From Nocardia aurea (GTDB lineage: Bacteria; Actinomycetota; Actinomycetes; Mycobacteriales; Mycobacteriaceae): a stretch of 64,000 nt of DNA. The stretch covers positions 372,001 to 436,000 of the forward strand of contig NZ_QCYJ01000127.1 in assembly GCF_003123685.1 (NCBI RefSeq), in the 5' to 3' direction. The notes beneath the pieces were generated by a model. It searched no databases. It worked only from the letters and a program-made list of their open reading frames with translations, and was not told where the DNA came from. This document shows positions 27,395-36,816 of the stretch, in pieces. The translations under genes and the position numbers were made by a program. The first letter of the stretch is position 1. Each line of letters begins with the position of its first letter.

Positions 27395-29131
27395 ATGCGT
27401 GTTATGGCACAGCTGGCCATGGTGATGAACCTGGACAAATGCATCGGCTGCCACACCTGCAGCGTCACCTGCAAGCAGGCGTGGACCAACCGCGGCGGCA
27501 CCGAGTACGTCTGGTTCAACAATGTGGAAACCCGTCCCGGACAGGGTTATCCCCGCCAGTACCAGGACCAGGAGAAATGGAAGGGCGGCTGGACGCTCAC
27601 CAAGCGCGGAAAGCTGACCCTCAAGTCGGGCTCCCGGTTCAAGCGCATGCTGAACATCTTCGCCAATCCCGATATGCCGACGGTGTCGGACTACTACGAG
27701 CCGTGGAGTTACGACTACGACAATCTGCTGTCGTCGCCGCCGATGGACACGGTGCCGGTGGCACGGCCCAAATCGCTGATCACCGGCGAGGACACGCAGG
27801 TCACCTGGGGCGCGAACTGGGACGACGACCTGGGTTCGGGTCCGGAGCAGGTCGGCAAGGACCCGCTGCTGTCGCGGTTGTCGGACCAGGTGAAACTGGA
27901 GTTCGAACAGACCTTCATGTTCTACCTGCCGCGCATCTGCGAGCACTGCCTCAATCCGTCGTGCGCGGCCTCGTGCCCGTCCGGCGCGATCTACAAGCGG
28001 GCCGAAGACGGCATCGTGCTGGTCGATCAGGACAAGTGCCGTGGTTGGCGGCAATGCGTCACGGCGTGCCCCTACAAGAAGATCTACTTCAACCACAAGA
28101 CGGGCAAAGCGGAGAAGTGCACCTTCTGCTACCCGCGCGTGGAAGTGGGAATTCCGACCGTCTGCTCGGAGACCTGCGTCGGACGGCTGCGCTACATCGG
28201 CGTGATGCTCTACGACGCCGACAAGGTGCAGGAAGCGGCCTCGGTCACCGAGGACGCGGACCTCTACCCGTCGCAGCTCGGCGTTTTCCTCAACCCGCAC
28301 GACCCGCGTGTCGTCACCGAGGCCGAACGGGCCGGGATCTCCCCGGAATGGATTCAGGCCGCCCAGGATTCGCCGGTCTACAAGCTGATCGTCGACTACC
28401 AGATCGCGCTGCCGCTGCATCCGGAATACCGCACCATGCCGATGGTCTGGTACGTGCCGCCGCTCTCACCGGTGGTCGACGTGCTGTCCGAGACCGGACA
28501 CGACGGCGAGAACGCGTCGAATCTGTTCGGCGCCATCGACGCACTGCGTATTCCGGTGGAATACCTCGCCGAATTGTTCACCGCCGGTGACGTCGGACCG
28601 GTCCGCGCGGCGCTGCAACGACTCGCCGGTATGCGGGCGTTCATGCGATCGGTGAACCTCGGCGAGGAACCCGATCCGAACATCGCGCCCTCGGTGCGGC
28701 TGGAACCGGAGGAGATCGAGGCGCTGTACCGGCTGCTGGCGATCGCCAAATACGAACACCGGTACGTGATCCCCAACGGCGCGGGTTCGCAGGCGCATCA
28801 GCTCGACGCCCTGGCCACCGGATGCAGCCTCGACACCGACGGCGGACCGGGAATGACCGCCTTCGATCAGATGGTGGAGAAATTCCAGCTCACCGATAAC
28901 AACGGCGCCGCGCCGGAGGAGAAGTCGAACCGGATCAATCTGCTGAACTGGGACGGCAAATCCACCTCGGGCCTGCTGCCCACCGCCGAGTCGACAAACG
29001 GCAACGGCGCCAACGGCAACGGCAGCAACGGCGCTGCCGGGAACGGCTCGACGGACCATGCCGGCAACGGCGCCGCGCATGGTCCGTCGGCTGAAACCGT
29101 CGTCCCCGCCGCCGACGTGGTGCCACGATGA
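27395..29131 (+). CDS. narH: Nitrate reductase beta subunit NarH
   Basis: Electron-transfer subunit that carries electrons from NarI to NarG. Four cysteine groups can be seen: CIGCHTCSVTCKQAW, CEHCLNPSCAASCP, CRGWRQCVTACPYKK, in which a Trp replaces one Cys as in the family's [3Fe-4S] cluster, and CTFCYPRVEVGIPTVC with CSETC. At 578 aa it is longer than usual because of a C-terminal Asn/Gly-rich tail (about residues 530-570) with repeated NGNG units. GGAG at 27384-27387 supports ATG 27395. A 58-bp gap separates it from narJ. Confidence 0.97.
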   Translation: MRVMAQLAMVMNLDKCIGCHTCSVTCKQAWTNRGGTEYVWFNNVETRPGQGYPRQYQDQEKWKGGWTLTKRGKLTLKSGSRFKRMLNIFANPDMPTVSDYYEPWSYDYDNLLSSPPMDTVPVARPKSLITGEDTQVTWGANWDDDLGSGPEQVGKDPLLSRLSDQVKLEFEQTFMFYLPRICEHCLNPSCAASCPSGAIYKRAEDGIVLVDQDKCRGWRQCVTACPYKKIYFNHKTGKAEKCTFCYPRVEVGIPTVCSETCVGRLRYIGVMLYDADKVQEAASVTEDADLYPSQLGVFLNPHDPRVVTEAERAGISPEWIQAAQDSPVYKLIVDYQIALPLHPEYRTMPMVWYVPPLSPVVDVLSETGHDGENASNLFGAIDALRIPVEYLAELFTAGDVGPVRAALQRLAGMRAFMRSVNLGEEPDPNIAPSVRLEPEEIEALYRLLAIAKYEHRYVIPNGAGSQAHQLDALATGCSLDTDGGPGMTAFDQMVEKFQLTDNNGAAPEEKSNRINLLNWDGKSTSGLLPTAESTNGNGANGNGSNGAAGNGSTDHAGNGAAHGPSAETVVPAADVVPR

Positions 29132-29189
29132 CCCGCCGCGTCGGCGGCCTCCGGGCCCTCCGCCCCGTCGACGGCGACGGAGTGTCGCG

Positions 29190-29870
29190 ATGAGCCTGCT
29201 GAAGATCCGCCGCCGTCCCGAACCGACGATTCCGATGTCGGACCGCGACCGTCGCCTGGTGTGGAGACTGGCCGCGCTGCTGCTGGACTACCCGTCCGCC
29301 GACCTGCTCGCCATGCTCGACGAATTGAGCGGCGTGACAGCGCAATTGCCCGAACACGTGCGCACACAGATCGACCGCCTGCTGACGCATCTGCGCGTGA
29401 CGCCGCCGATCGAACTCGCGGCGAGCTATGTCGAGACCTTCGACATGCGCAGACGCGCGAGCATGCACCTGACGTTCTACGCCTTCGGCGACACCCGCAA
29501 ACGCGGGATGGCGCTGCTGCGTTTCAAGCACGCCTACAAACACGCGGGCGTGGAACTGGGCGACGAGGAATTGCCCGACCACCTGCCGGTGCTGCTCGAA
29601 TTCTCCGCGACCGTCGACCCGATCGGCGGGGAACGCCTGCTCGGCGAGCACCTGCCGGTGATCGAACTGCTCCGACTGTCGTTGGCGGACAGCGGTTCTC
29701 CCTACGCCGGCGTGCTCGGCGCGGTCACCGCGACGATGCCGCCGCTCACCACGGCCGACCGGCGGCGTATCGCCGAACTCGCGGCCGAGGGCCCGCCGGA
29801 GGAAGAGGTCGGACTCGATCCCTTCGCGATGGATCCCACGATGTTCGCCCAGTCGGAAGGCCGACGATGA
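29190..29870 (+). CDS. narJ: Nitrate reductase assembly chaperone NarJ
   Basis: A 226-aa chaperone of the TorD/NarJ family that inserts the molybdenum cofactor into NarG and holds the complex until it docks to NarI. The helical family pattern is visible in LVWRLAALLLDYPS, YVETFDMRRRASMHLTFYAFGDTRKRG and LPDHLPVLLEF. The ATG at 29190 (MSLLKIRRR) gives the expected length. Its TGA overlaps the narI start (ATGA), which suggests coupled translation. Confidence 0.95.
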   Translation: MSLLKIRRRPEPTIPMSDRDRRLVWRLAALLLDYPSADLLAMLDELSGVTAQLPEHVRTQIDRLLTHLRVTPPIELAASYVETFDMRRRASMHLTFYAFGDTRKRGMALLRFKHAYKHAGVELGDEELPDHLPVLLEFSATVDPIGGERLLGEHLPVIELLRLSLADSGSPYAGVLGAVTATMPPLTTADRRRIAELAAEGPPEEEVGLDPFAMDPTMFAQSEGRR

Positions 29871-30625
29871 ATTACACCCCGCACCTACCGACCGAACTGT
29901 GGCTGATCCTGCCGTACGTGGCCTTCACCTCGTTCGTACTCGGTCACATCTGGCGCTATCGCAACGATCAATTCGGCTGGACCACACGGTCTTCGCAGAT
30001 CTACGAGAGCAGGCTGCTGCGCCTGGGCAGTCCGCTGTTCCACTTCGGCATGCTCGGCGTCTTCGGCGGACATGTGCTCGGCGTGCTGATCCCGGAATCG
30101 TGGACCGCCGCCGTCGGCATCTCCGAACACGCCTATCACGTGATCGCCGTCGGCGCGGGGTCGATCGCCGGCCTGTCGGTGCTGGCGGGCGTCGGGATCC
30201 TGCTGTACCGCCGCCTGACCGTCACCGCGGTACGCAAGGCGACCACGACCAACGACAAATTCATGTACGTGCTGCTCACCGCCGCACTCGTCTCCGGCCT
30301 GCTCAATACCTGGGGCAGCAACCTGCTGTGGGGCACCTACAACTACCGCGAATCCGTATCCCCCTGGTTCCGTAGCCTTTTCAGCCTCAACCCGAGCCCG
30401 GAACTGATGGTCGACACCCCGTGGACCTTCCAGCTGCACGGACTGGTCGTGCTCACGCTGGTGGCGATGTGGCCCTACACCCGGCTGGTGCACATGTTCA
30501 GCGCGCCGATCGGCTATTTCACCAGGCCCTACATCGTGTACCGGCACAAGCAGTCCGACGCGCCCGACACCCGCCGCTACGCGCGGGCCTGGGATTCCCC
30601 GGTCACGCCCGAACGCTGGCGCTGA
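29867..30625 (+). CDS. narI: Nitrate reductase gamma subunit NarI (cytochrome b)
   Basis: The di-heme membrane subunit that oxidises menaquinol and anchors NarGH. About five transmembrane segments lie within the 252 aa. Candidate heme ligands are the histidines in LFHFGML, GGHVLG, EHAYHV and QLHGLV/RLVHMF. Start ATG 29867 overlaps the narJ stop. It ends the narGHJI operon, and a hairpin follows 12 bp after the stop. Confidence 0.95.
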   Translation: MNYTPHLPTELWLILPYVAFTSFVLGHIWRYRNDQFGWTTRSSQIYESRLLRLGSPLFHFGMLGVFGGHVLGVLIPESWTAAVGISEHAYHVIAVGAGSIAGLSVLAGVGILLYRRLTVTAVRKATTTNDKFMYVLLTAALVSGLLNTWGSNLLWGTYNYRESVSPWFRSLFSLNPSPELMVDTPWTFQLHGLVVLTLVAMWPYTRLVHMFSAPIGYFTRPYIVYRHKQSDAPDTRRYARAWDSPVTPERWR

Positions 30626-30637
30626 CGAACCTACGAC

Positions 30638-30669
30638 ATGCCCGCCCACCACCTACGGTGAGCGGGCAT
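30638..30669. terminator. Terminator between narI and a converging VOC gene
   Basis: ATGCCCGCCCACC at 30638-30650 pairs with GGTGAGCGGGCAT at 30657-30669 with one mismatch and a 6-nt loop. It sits between the convergent ends of narI and the next gene and could work in both directions. Confidence 0.75.
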
Positions 30670-30676
30670 TCGTCGT

Positions 30677-31129
30677 TCAGGCGTTGTCGTAGGCGTCGCG
30701 CAACACCTTGATATCCAGTTTCGACATCGTCCGCAGCGCGGCCCCCGCCGCGGCGCTCTTGACCGGATCGTCGCCCATCATCAGTTCCGGCAGTCCGGCC
30801 GGGACAACCTGCCAGGACAGTCCGAATCGGTCGGTGAGCCAGCCGCAATTGCCGGGCTCGCCGCCTTCGGTGAGCGCGTCCCACAGCCGGTCGACCTCCT
30901 CCTGGGTGTCCACGACCAGCTGGATCGAGACCGCGTCGGTCAGCGAATGACCGGGGCCGCCGTTCATCAGGGTGATCGCCTGACCGTCCAGATCGATGGT
31001 CACGATGAAGGCCGAACCGTCGGGGTGGCGCGCGATATCGACGATGCGGGAATTGGGCACCAGTTCCACGTAGCGGCGGGCGGCCTGCTCGGCTTCGGAC
31101 TCGAACCAGAGGAAGGTGTTGACGGACAT
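30677..31129 (-). CDS. VOC-family protein (PhnB / 3-dmu-9_3-mt type)
   Basis: A 150-aa single-domain protein starting MSVNTFLWFESEAEQAARRYVE, with AAGGAG 7 nt upstream. LVVDTQEEVDRLWDALTEGG and CGWLTDRFGLSWQVVP are the conserved blocks of the group annotated as 3-demethylubiquinone-9 methyltransferase-like or PhnB-like VOC proteins. In most members the enzymatic name is unproven; I would only claim the fold. It converges on narI. Confidence 0.85.
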   Translation of the reverse strand: MSVNTFLWFESEAEQAARRYVELVPNSRIVDIARHPDGSAFIVTIDLDGQAITLMNGGPGHSLTDAVSIQLVVDTQEEVDRLWDALTEGGEPGNCGWLTDRFGLSWQVVPAGLPELMMGDDPVKSAAAGAALRTMSKLDIKVLRDAYDNA

Positions 31130-31274
31130 GATGTGCTCCTTCTGAGGTGGTGATGACCTGCTGTCACCCTTCGGTCGGAACCACCGCGCCCCGCTCGACA
31201 TATCTCGGCAGAAATTTCCGAAGTTTTTTCTCGATACCGAAATTCCCTGGTCGGACCGGGTCCGGAACCATCGA

Positions 31275-31610
31275 CTACCTCTTGGCGGGCAGCGATCTGG
31301 CATAGGCTACGCCGCGTTCGACCCATTCGCGCAGCGCCGCGTCCGCCTCGACCGCCTCGGCGCTCACGCGCAGCCAGCCGTCGATCTCACGTCCGCCCAT
31401 GACCATCGACCGCACCCCTTCGCCGTCGAGCAGATCACCGGTCCGGCCGGGATCGACGCGCACCATCAAACCGCCCTCGCCACTGGCCGCGACCGCCATA
31501 TTGCCGCCTACCAGGAATGCCAGGCCGCCGAACATCTTCTTCTCGGTGAACTCCGAAGCCGGACCGACGAGCTCCCGGACGCGCTCGGCGCGTTCTTCGT
31601 CATATGCCAT
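31275..31610 (-). CDS. TfoX N-terminal-domain protein
   Basis: A 111-aa protein starting MAYDEERAERVRELVG. EKKMFGGLAFLVGGNMAVAAS and the following GGLMVRVDP are typical of the TfoX/Sxy N-terminal domain, first known from competence regulators. Stand-alone actinobacterial copies have no established role. An upstream in-frame start (31640) would add ten residues that look unconserved. It precedes the mycolyltransferase-converse spacer and has no obvious operon partner. Confidence 0.8.
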   Translation of the reverse strand: MAYDEERAERVRELVGPASEFTEKKMFGGLAFLVGGNMAVAASGEGGLMVRVDPGRTGDLLDGEGVRSMVMGGREIDGWLRVSAEAVEADAALREWVERGVAYARSLPAKR

Positions 31611-31643
31611 GGTCACCAGTGTGGACCCGGGCACCGACACGTA

Positions 31644-32621
31644 CTAGACGCCGAGCGCGGAGGCGAACATCGGCCAGGAACGGTGGACGTCGTCCTGCCA
31701 GTACGGCCAGGCGTGGGTGCCCGCGGCGCGCATGTCGACGGTGGCCGGTATGCCCAGTGCGGCGAGCCGGTCGGCGAGCGGTCGGGTGCACCTGCCGACC
31801 ACCGTCTCCATGACCCCGCCGACCAGGACCCGATCCAGCAGCGCGCCGGGATTGCCGCCGATGCCGGGCGCGCCGAAGGTGTCATGCGGACCGGGCAGTC
31901 CGTTGCCCGCCGAGATGTAGAGCGCTTTGCCGCGCAGCCGGTCGGCGTGCAGCACGGGATCGTTCTCCGCCCAGGCCGGATTGTTCAGCGCACCCCACAT
32001 ATTCGCGGCATTGCCGCCGAACAGGGCGAGCTCGGATTGGATGAGCAGTTGCCCGGCCACGTCGCTGGTGCGCGCGCAACCGCTGTAGGCGCCGACGGCC
32101 TGATACAGCTCGGGCGCGGCGATGGCCAGGTTCAGCGCGGAGGTCGCCGACATCGACAGCCCCGCCACGGCGTTGCGCCCGGTCATCCCGAAACGCTCGT
32201 CGAGCAGCGGGGGCAGCTCCCTGGTCAGGAAGGTGGTCCACTTGTTGCGGCCGAGCACCGGATCGTCGGCGATCCAATCGGTGTAATAGCTCGCGCGCCC
32301 GCCCATCGGCACGATGACGTTCACCGGTTTGTCGGCGAAGAAATCCTCCACATCGGTCCGGCGCGGCCACGGCCCGCCGTTCTCGCCGCCGTCGACCGCG
32401 TTGAGCAGGTACAGCGCGGGCGCGCCCGCGCCGGGATGCGACATCCACAGGGTGATGGGCCGGTTCATGGCGGCCGAATACACCACCACCTCGAGTTGAC
32501 GCCCGCCCAGCGGACGGACCTCGACGATGCCGGATCCCGGGTCGGCCGCCGCGACCGGCGGCCACACGAGCGCGGCGAAGGCGGCGATGACGGCGATCGA
32601 ACAGCTCACGAGCCGATGCAT
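31644..32621 (-). CDS. Secreted mycolyltransferase / antigen-85-like esterase
   Basis: A 325-aa exported protein. The first 26 residues form a signal peptide (MHRLVSCSIAVIAAFAALVW, cleavage after AAA-D is plausible). The mature part is an alpha/beta esterase with GLSMSA (nucleophilic Ser), a C-terminal His in GTHAWPYWQDDVHRSWP and the NVIVPMGGRASYYTDW block typical of antigen 85. These enzymes transfer mycolates to trehalose and arabinogalactan, and the gene supports a mycolic-acid-containing host. It is a stand-alone gene; which mycolate it transfers is unknown. Confidence 0.88.
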   Translation of the reverse strand: MHRLVSCSIAVIAAFAALVWPPVAAADPGSGIVEVRPLGGRQLEVVVYSAAMNRPITLWMSHPGAGAPALYLLNAVDGGENGGPWPRRTDVEDFFADKPVNVIVPMGGRASYYTDWIADDPVLGRNKWTTFLTRELPPLLDERFGMTGRNAVAGLSMSATSALNLAIAAPELYQAVGAYSGCARTSDVAGQLLIQSELALFGGNAANMWGALNNPAWAENDPVLHADRLRGKALYISAGNGLPGPHDTFGAPGIGGNPGALLDRVLVGGVMETVVGRCTRPLADRLAALGIPATVDMRAAGTHAWPYWQDDVHRSWPMFASALGV

Positions 32622-32742
32622 GATTCGAGTGTCCCGCAATACCCGCCCGGCCGGTGTGTTCGTCGTGTTTCGCGTACTCACCGGGCGTGTTCGGCCGGAA
32701 GCGCACGTTTCGCCGTGAATTCCCCGCAACGGTGCATTCGAC

Positions 32743-33654
32743 TCAAGGGGCCGGCACGACCGTCTTCAACACGTCGTCGAGGTCGGTCGCGCCGACGCCG
32801 AAGGTGTCGCGTAGCGCCGAATCGTCGACGAGGAATGTCCGGTGCGACATGTGATAGGTCTCGAACACCTCGATCCAGAACGGATCACCGAGTCCGAGCA
32901 GGGTCAGTTCGCGGTCGGTCATGACCTCGAGTGTCGGCGGCTCGACGCCCGCGAGAGCGGCCAGCCTGGTCGCCAGCTCGCGGACGGTCGAGGTGATGAT
33001 CGGGGCGTGCCACGCGCGACCCCAGGCCCGGTCGTCACCGGCGACGGCGACGAGCGCGGCCGCCGCGTCGGTGATCGCGGTGTAGGAATGCGGAAGGTCC
33101 ACCGCCTGCGGGACGAGCGCGAGCCGCCCGGACAATACATTGGACTGCACCATGAGCGAGAACACCGAAACCGCTCCCGCACCGAGGAATTGGCCTGCCC
33201 GCACCTCCGTCACCCGGACCCGGCCCGCGCGATGGGCGGCTTCGGCCTCGTGCCACATTCGTGCGCGAACGGCGCCCTTCGGCCCCTTCGCCGCGAGCGG
33301 CGCGTCCTCGGTCAGCGGTCCGTCGACCGGACCGTAGCCGTACAGGTTGCCCAGCATCACCAGATCCGCTCCCGCCCGCTCGGCTGCCGACAGGATCGCG
33401 CCGAACAGCGGCGGAACAGCCTCCGGCCAGGTGTGATAGGCGGGCATCGCGGTATTGAAAACGGTCGCGGCGCCCCGTGTCACCGCGGCGAGCGCGGTGG
33501 CGTCGGCGGCGTCCAGAGCCACTCGCTCGATATTCGGGTGGTCGGGTCCGGTGCCGCTGCGACTCACCACGCGCACCCGCTCTCCCCTGTCCGCGAGCAG
33601 TAGCGCGGTGGCCGACGCGGTGCCGCCACGACCGACGATGACATGCTCAGTCAT
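32743..33654 (-). CDS. NAD(P)-binding epimerase-like oxidoreductase
   Basis: A 303-aa protein with a Rossmann start VIVGRGGTASATALLLADRG (atypical GRGGTAS glycine loop), ERVALDAADATAL in place of the usual D-x-x-D strand end, and NLYGYGP, which resembles the SDR YxxxK region only weakly. This suggests an atypical, NAD(P)-binding SDR-like protein. AAGGGA upstream supports ATG 33654. It is divergent from a GlxA-type regulator, which may control it. Confidence 0.8.
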   Translation of the reverse strand: MTEHVIVGRGGTASATALLLADRGERVRVVSRSGTGPDHPNIERVALDAADATALAAVTRGAATVFNTAMPAYHTWPEAVPPLFGAILSAAERAGADLVMLGNLYGYGPVDGPLTEDAPLAAKGPKGAVRARMWHEAEAAHRAGRVRVTEVRAGQFLGAGAVSVFSLMVQSNVLSGRLALVPQAVDLPHSYTAITDAAAALVAVAGDDRAWGRAWHAPIITSTVRELATRLAALAGVEPPTLEVMTDRELTLLGLGDPFWIEVFETYHMSHRTFLVDDSALRDTFGVGATDLDDVLKTVVPAP

Positions 33655-33782
33655 GTTGATTCCCTTCTGGGACAATATGTTTCGTACATCGGCGCGGTCC
33701 GCCGATCCCGTGTCATCCACCCTGCCGCGTCGCCGACGGGTAGGCTAGTGGCCGCCTTGCCACCTATCCCAAGGATCCGGCC

Positions 33783-34742
33783 ATGAAATCCGTCGCCGTC
33801 GTCGCCGTCCCGCCCGTGAAGACCTTCGACCTGTCCATGCCGCACACCCTGCTCGGCTCGGTGACCGTCGACGGCGAACCCGGCTATTCGGTGACGGTCT
33901 GCACCGCCGAACCGGGGGTGGTCAGCGCAGGCATCGGCGGCTTCGACGTGGTGGTGCCGCACGGCCTGGAGGCGCTTGACGCGGCCGACACCGTCATCGT
34001 GCCGAGCACCGGAGCGCGCGGCACCGCCGATCCCGCCACCGTCGCCGCGTTGCGCCGCGCCCTCGATCGCGGGGCACGCGTCACCTCGATCTGTAGCGGC
34101 GCTTTCGTTCTCGCCCAGGCCGGACTACTCGACGGACGCGCCGCGACCACGCACTGGGGTCTGGCCGACGAACTGAGCGCGCTGTATCCGGAACTGACCG
34201 TCCGCACCGACGCGCTGTTCATCGAGGACGGGCCCGTCACCACCGCCGCGGGAGCAGCGGCCGGAATCGACCTGTGCCTGCATCTGATTCGCACCGATTA
34301 CGGATCGAGTATCGCCAATGCCGCCGCCCGCCTCGCCGTCGTGACACCGGTGCGCCCCGGCGGCCAGGCCCAATTCGTCGACACCGCGCTGCCACCGGAG
34401 AACGGACTGTCACTGGCGTCCACCAGGGAATGGGCCATGGGCAGGCTCGACACTCCCCTGTCGCTGGACGAACTCGCGCATCACGCGCGCACCAGCGTGC
34501 GCACCCTGACCCGCCGATTCCACGAGGAGACCGGGATGAGCCCGCAGAAATGGCTCACCCACCAGCGCGTCCACCGCGCCCGCGAACTCCTGGAATCCAC
34601 CACCCTGCCCATGGACCAGGTGGCGCGATACTGCGGACTCGGCTCGGCGGAATCACTGCGCCAGCACATGATTCGCCACGTCGGACTGTCACCGAGCGCC
34701 TACCGGACCTCGTTCACCCGGTCGCCGCGCCACGCGGTGTAG
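33783..34742 (+). CDS. GlxA-family regulator (DJ-1/PfpI plus AraC HTH)
   Basis: A 319-aa transcription factor. Residues 1-175 are a DJ-1/PfpI-like domain with the nucleophile-elbow motif SICSGAFVLAQAGLLDGR; the Cys is present. Residues about 215-310 are an AraC helix-turn-helix pair (LSLDELAHHARTSVRTLTRRF and MDQVARYCGLGSAESLRQH). It is divergent from the epimerase-like gene across 128 bp, an arrangement typical of local regulation. Confidence 0.9.
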   Translation: MKSVAVVAVPPVKTFDLSMPHTLLGSVTVDGEPGYSVTVCTAEPGVVSAGIGGFDVVVPHGLEALDAADTVIVPSTGARGTADPATVAALRRALDRGARVTSICSGAFVLAQAGLLDGRAATTHWGLADELSALYPELTVRTDALFIEDGPVTTAAGAAAGIDLCLHLIRTDYGSSIANAAARLAVVTPVRPGGQAQFVDTALPPENGLSLASTREWAMGRLDTPLSLDELAHHARTSVRTLTRRFHEETGMSPQKWLTHQRVHRARELLESTTLPMDQVARYCGLGSAESLRQHMIRHVGLSPSAYRTSFTRSPRHAV

Positions 34743-34760
34743 CGCGTGGCGACCGGTACG

Positions 34761-35519
34761 TCAGAGAACCCGGATCCGCGTCAATTCAGCCGCGGCGGTG
34801 CGGTATCGGTCGGCGATCAGCCGGACGACGGCCGGGTGCACGCCGATGGGTTCGGCGACGCCGTCCGCGCCCGACTCGTGCAGACGCTGCTGGAACAGGC
34901 CGTGCGCCAACAGGTACGAGGCGATGAACACGCGGCGCGCGCCCGACGCCCTGAGATCGGCGACCACCTCGGGAACGCGAGGGGTTCCGGTCGCGACGTA
35001 GGCGATCCGCACCGGTGCGCCGAGGTGTTCGGCGAGCAGGGCCGCCGAGCGCCGGACATCCTTGCGCGCCCTGGCATCCGACGATCCGGCGGCGGCCAGG
35101 ACGACCGCGTCACCGCGCTGCCACCCCGCGGCACGAAGCCGCATGGTCATGACGCGCGCCAACGCCGGGTCGGGGCCCATCGCCCTGGTGACCGCGACGG
35201 CGGGGTGTCCGCTCTCCGCGACTTCGCGCGGCACGTCCTGGTAGACGTGGTAGCCGGAGGCGAGGAACGCCGGAACCACCACGGCGGGAACCGATCCCGC
35301 CGTCGCTTCCAGATCGCGCAGCACTTCCGAAGGCGAGGGACCGAGCACGTCGACGAACGCCGTGCGGACCACGAGCGCCCGGGTCGTCGCCCACTCGCCG
35401 GCGGGCTCCGCTCGCGCGGTCAGTTCCCGTGACACCGCTTCGGCCAGCGCGGCGATCATCTCGACGCCCCTGGTGCTCCTGGTGCCGTGTGCCACCAGAA
35501 CCAGGGCGGGCGCGGTCAC
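34761..35519 (-). CDS. CbiX-type sirohydrochlorin chelatase
   Basis: A 252-aa chelatase-fold protein that inserts a metal (Fe for siroheme, or Co) into sirohydrochlorin. Two repeats of the fold can be seen, with the catalytic His in LVAHGTRS and the FLASGYHVYQD motif. The GTG at 35519 is preferred because it gives a start at TAPALVLVAHG, as in relatives; TTG 35540 is an alternative. It follows the uroporphyrinogen-III-synthase-like gene in the narK-nirBD operon. Because nitrite reductase NirB needs siroheme, an iron-chelatase role is the simplest reading. Corresponds in context to Rv0259c. Confidence 0.85.
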   Translation of the reverse strand: MTAPALVLVAHGTRSTRGVEMIAALAEAVSRELTARAEPAGEWATTRALVVRTAFVDVLGPSPSEVLRDLEATAGSVPAVVVPAFLASGYHVYQDVPREVAESGHPAVAVTRAMGPDPALARVMTMRLRAAGWQRGDAVVLAAAGSSDARARKDVRRSAALLAEHLGAPVRIAYVATGTPRVPEVVADLRASGARRVFIASYLLAHGLFQQRLHESGADGVAEPIGVHPAVVRLIADRYRTAAAELTRIRVL

Positions 35520-35562
35520 GACTCCGGCCCGTCGACGCAATTCCGTCCCGCTCGTCGCGCCG

Positions 35563-36810
35563 TCATGCCGACCAGCTCCCCATCGACTGGACGTAGCGCG
35601 ATGCCCGGGCGGGCGTGTTCATACCGGGCAGCGGGGGGCGCGCCCCGTCCAGCTGACGCGGGAAGTTGTCCGGGCATTCGACGGCGTCCAGCGCGAGCCG
35701 ATAGCCGCGTTTGACCACGGTCTGGATGGCCTTGGGGGTGCCAAGGCCCGCACGCAACCGCGCGATGGCCGTCTCGACCGCGTGGGTGTCGTCGCCGCCA
35801 CCGGGCAGCGCCGCGAGCAGATCCTCGCGGGACACGACCCGGCCGGGCTGGCGGGCGAGTGAACGCATCAGGGCCATCGGCGCGGGCGCGAGCTGGCGCA
35901 CCACACCGTCGACGACGACGCAGCCGCCGCGCACGCTGATCTGATGACCGGCGGCCTGGATCCGGTTGGCGCGCCGCGGCAATTCCTCCGCGACGTGGCG
36001 GGCGAGCGCGCCGAGCCTGGCCCTGGCGGGCATCGACGTCGGCACGCCGAGTTCTTCGAGCGGAGCCGCGGTGATCGGTCCGACGCAGGCGGGCAGCACC
36101 CGGCCGCGCAGGGCGTGCAACACACCCTCCAGCAGTCCGGTCTCCTTGGCGCGCATCAGCATCGACGCCACGGCGGGCGCGCTGGTGAAGGTCACGCAAT
36201 CCAGATTCGCGGTGACGATCGCCTCGATCATCTGGTCCATCGGACCTTGATCCACCGGCGGGATCCAGCGGTAGACCGGCACCGGCACCACATCGGCGCC
36301 CGCGCAGCGCAGCACCTCGCAGAAATCCGGAATCGGTTCCCATTCGGTGGTGGCGCCGTGCAGCTGGACCGCGATGCGCACCCCTTCCACGCCTTCGGCG
36401 AGCAGGTGGTCGAGCACCTCGGCGGAGGACTCCGAGGCGGGCGACCACTCCTCGCGCAGTTCGGCCGCGCGGATGGCGCCCTTGGCCTTGGGGCCGCGGG
36501 CGAGCATCCGGTTACCGGCGAGGGTGGTGCGCAGCTCTTCTGCCAGCCCCCAGCCCTCGGCGGCCTCCATCCACCCGCGGAACCCGATGCCGGTGGTCGC
36601 GACGGTGATCTTGGGCGGATCGGACACGAGCTGGCGGGTGACCCGCTCGAGCTCGGTGTCGTCGGCCAACGGAATGATGCGGATCGCGGGGGCCGAGACG
36701 ACCGTCGCGCCCCGTCTGGTCAGCAGCGTGGCGAACTCATCGGCACGTCGCGCTGCCGTGATGCCGACCGTGAACCCGGCGAGACACGCGCCCGCGTCGA
36801 TTGTCGTCAT
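35563..36810 (-). CDS. Uroporphyrinogen-III synthase domain fused to winged helix
   Basis: A 415-aa fusion. Residues 1-265 match a HemD fold (GFTVGITAARRADEFATLL and VTFTSAPAVASML). Residues about 280-370 form an OmpR/PhoB-like winged helix (REDLLAALPG and IQTVVKRGYRL). The same architecture occurs in Rv0260c of M. tuberculosis and in actinomycete nitrate regulators. It may act as an enzyme feeding siroheme synthesis, or as a DNA-binding regulator of the nitrate operon, or both. It lies 6 bp downstream of nirD on the same strand. Confidence 0.9.
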   Translation of the reverse strand: MTTIDAGACLAGFTVGITAARRADEFATLLTRRGATVVSAPAIRIIPLADDTELERVTRQLVSDPPKITVATTGIGFRGWMEAAEGWGLAEELRTTLAGNRMLARGPKAKGAIRAAELREEWSPASESSAEVLDHLLAEGVEGVRIAVQLHGATTEWEPIPDFCEVLRCAGADVVPVPVYRWIPPVDQGPMDQMIEAIVTANLDCVTFTSAPAVASMLMRAKETGLLEGVLHALRGRVLPACVGPITAAPLEELGVPTSMPARARLGALARHVAEELPRRANRIQAAGHQISVRGGCVVVDGVVRQLAPAPMALMRSLARQPGRVVSREDLLAALPGGGDDTHAVETAIARLRAGLGTPKAIQTVVKRGYRLALDAVECPDNFPRQLDGARPPLPGMNTPARASRYVQSMGSWSA

Positions 36811-36816
36811 GGGTGT

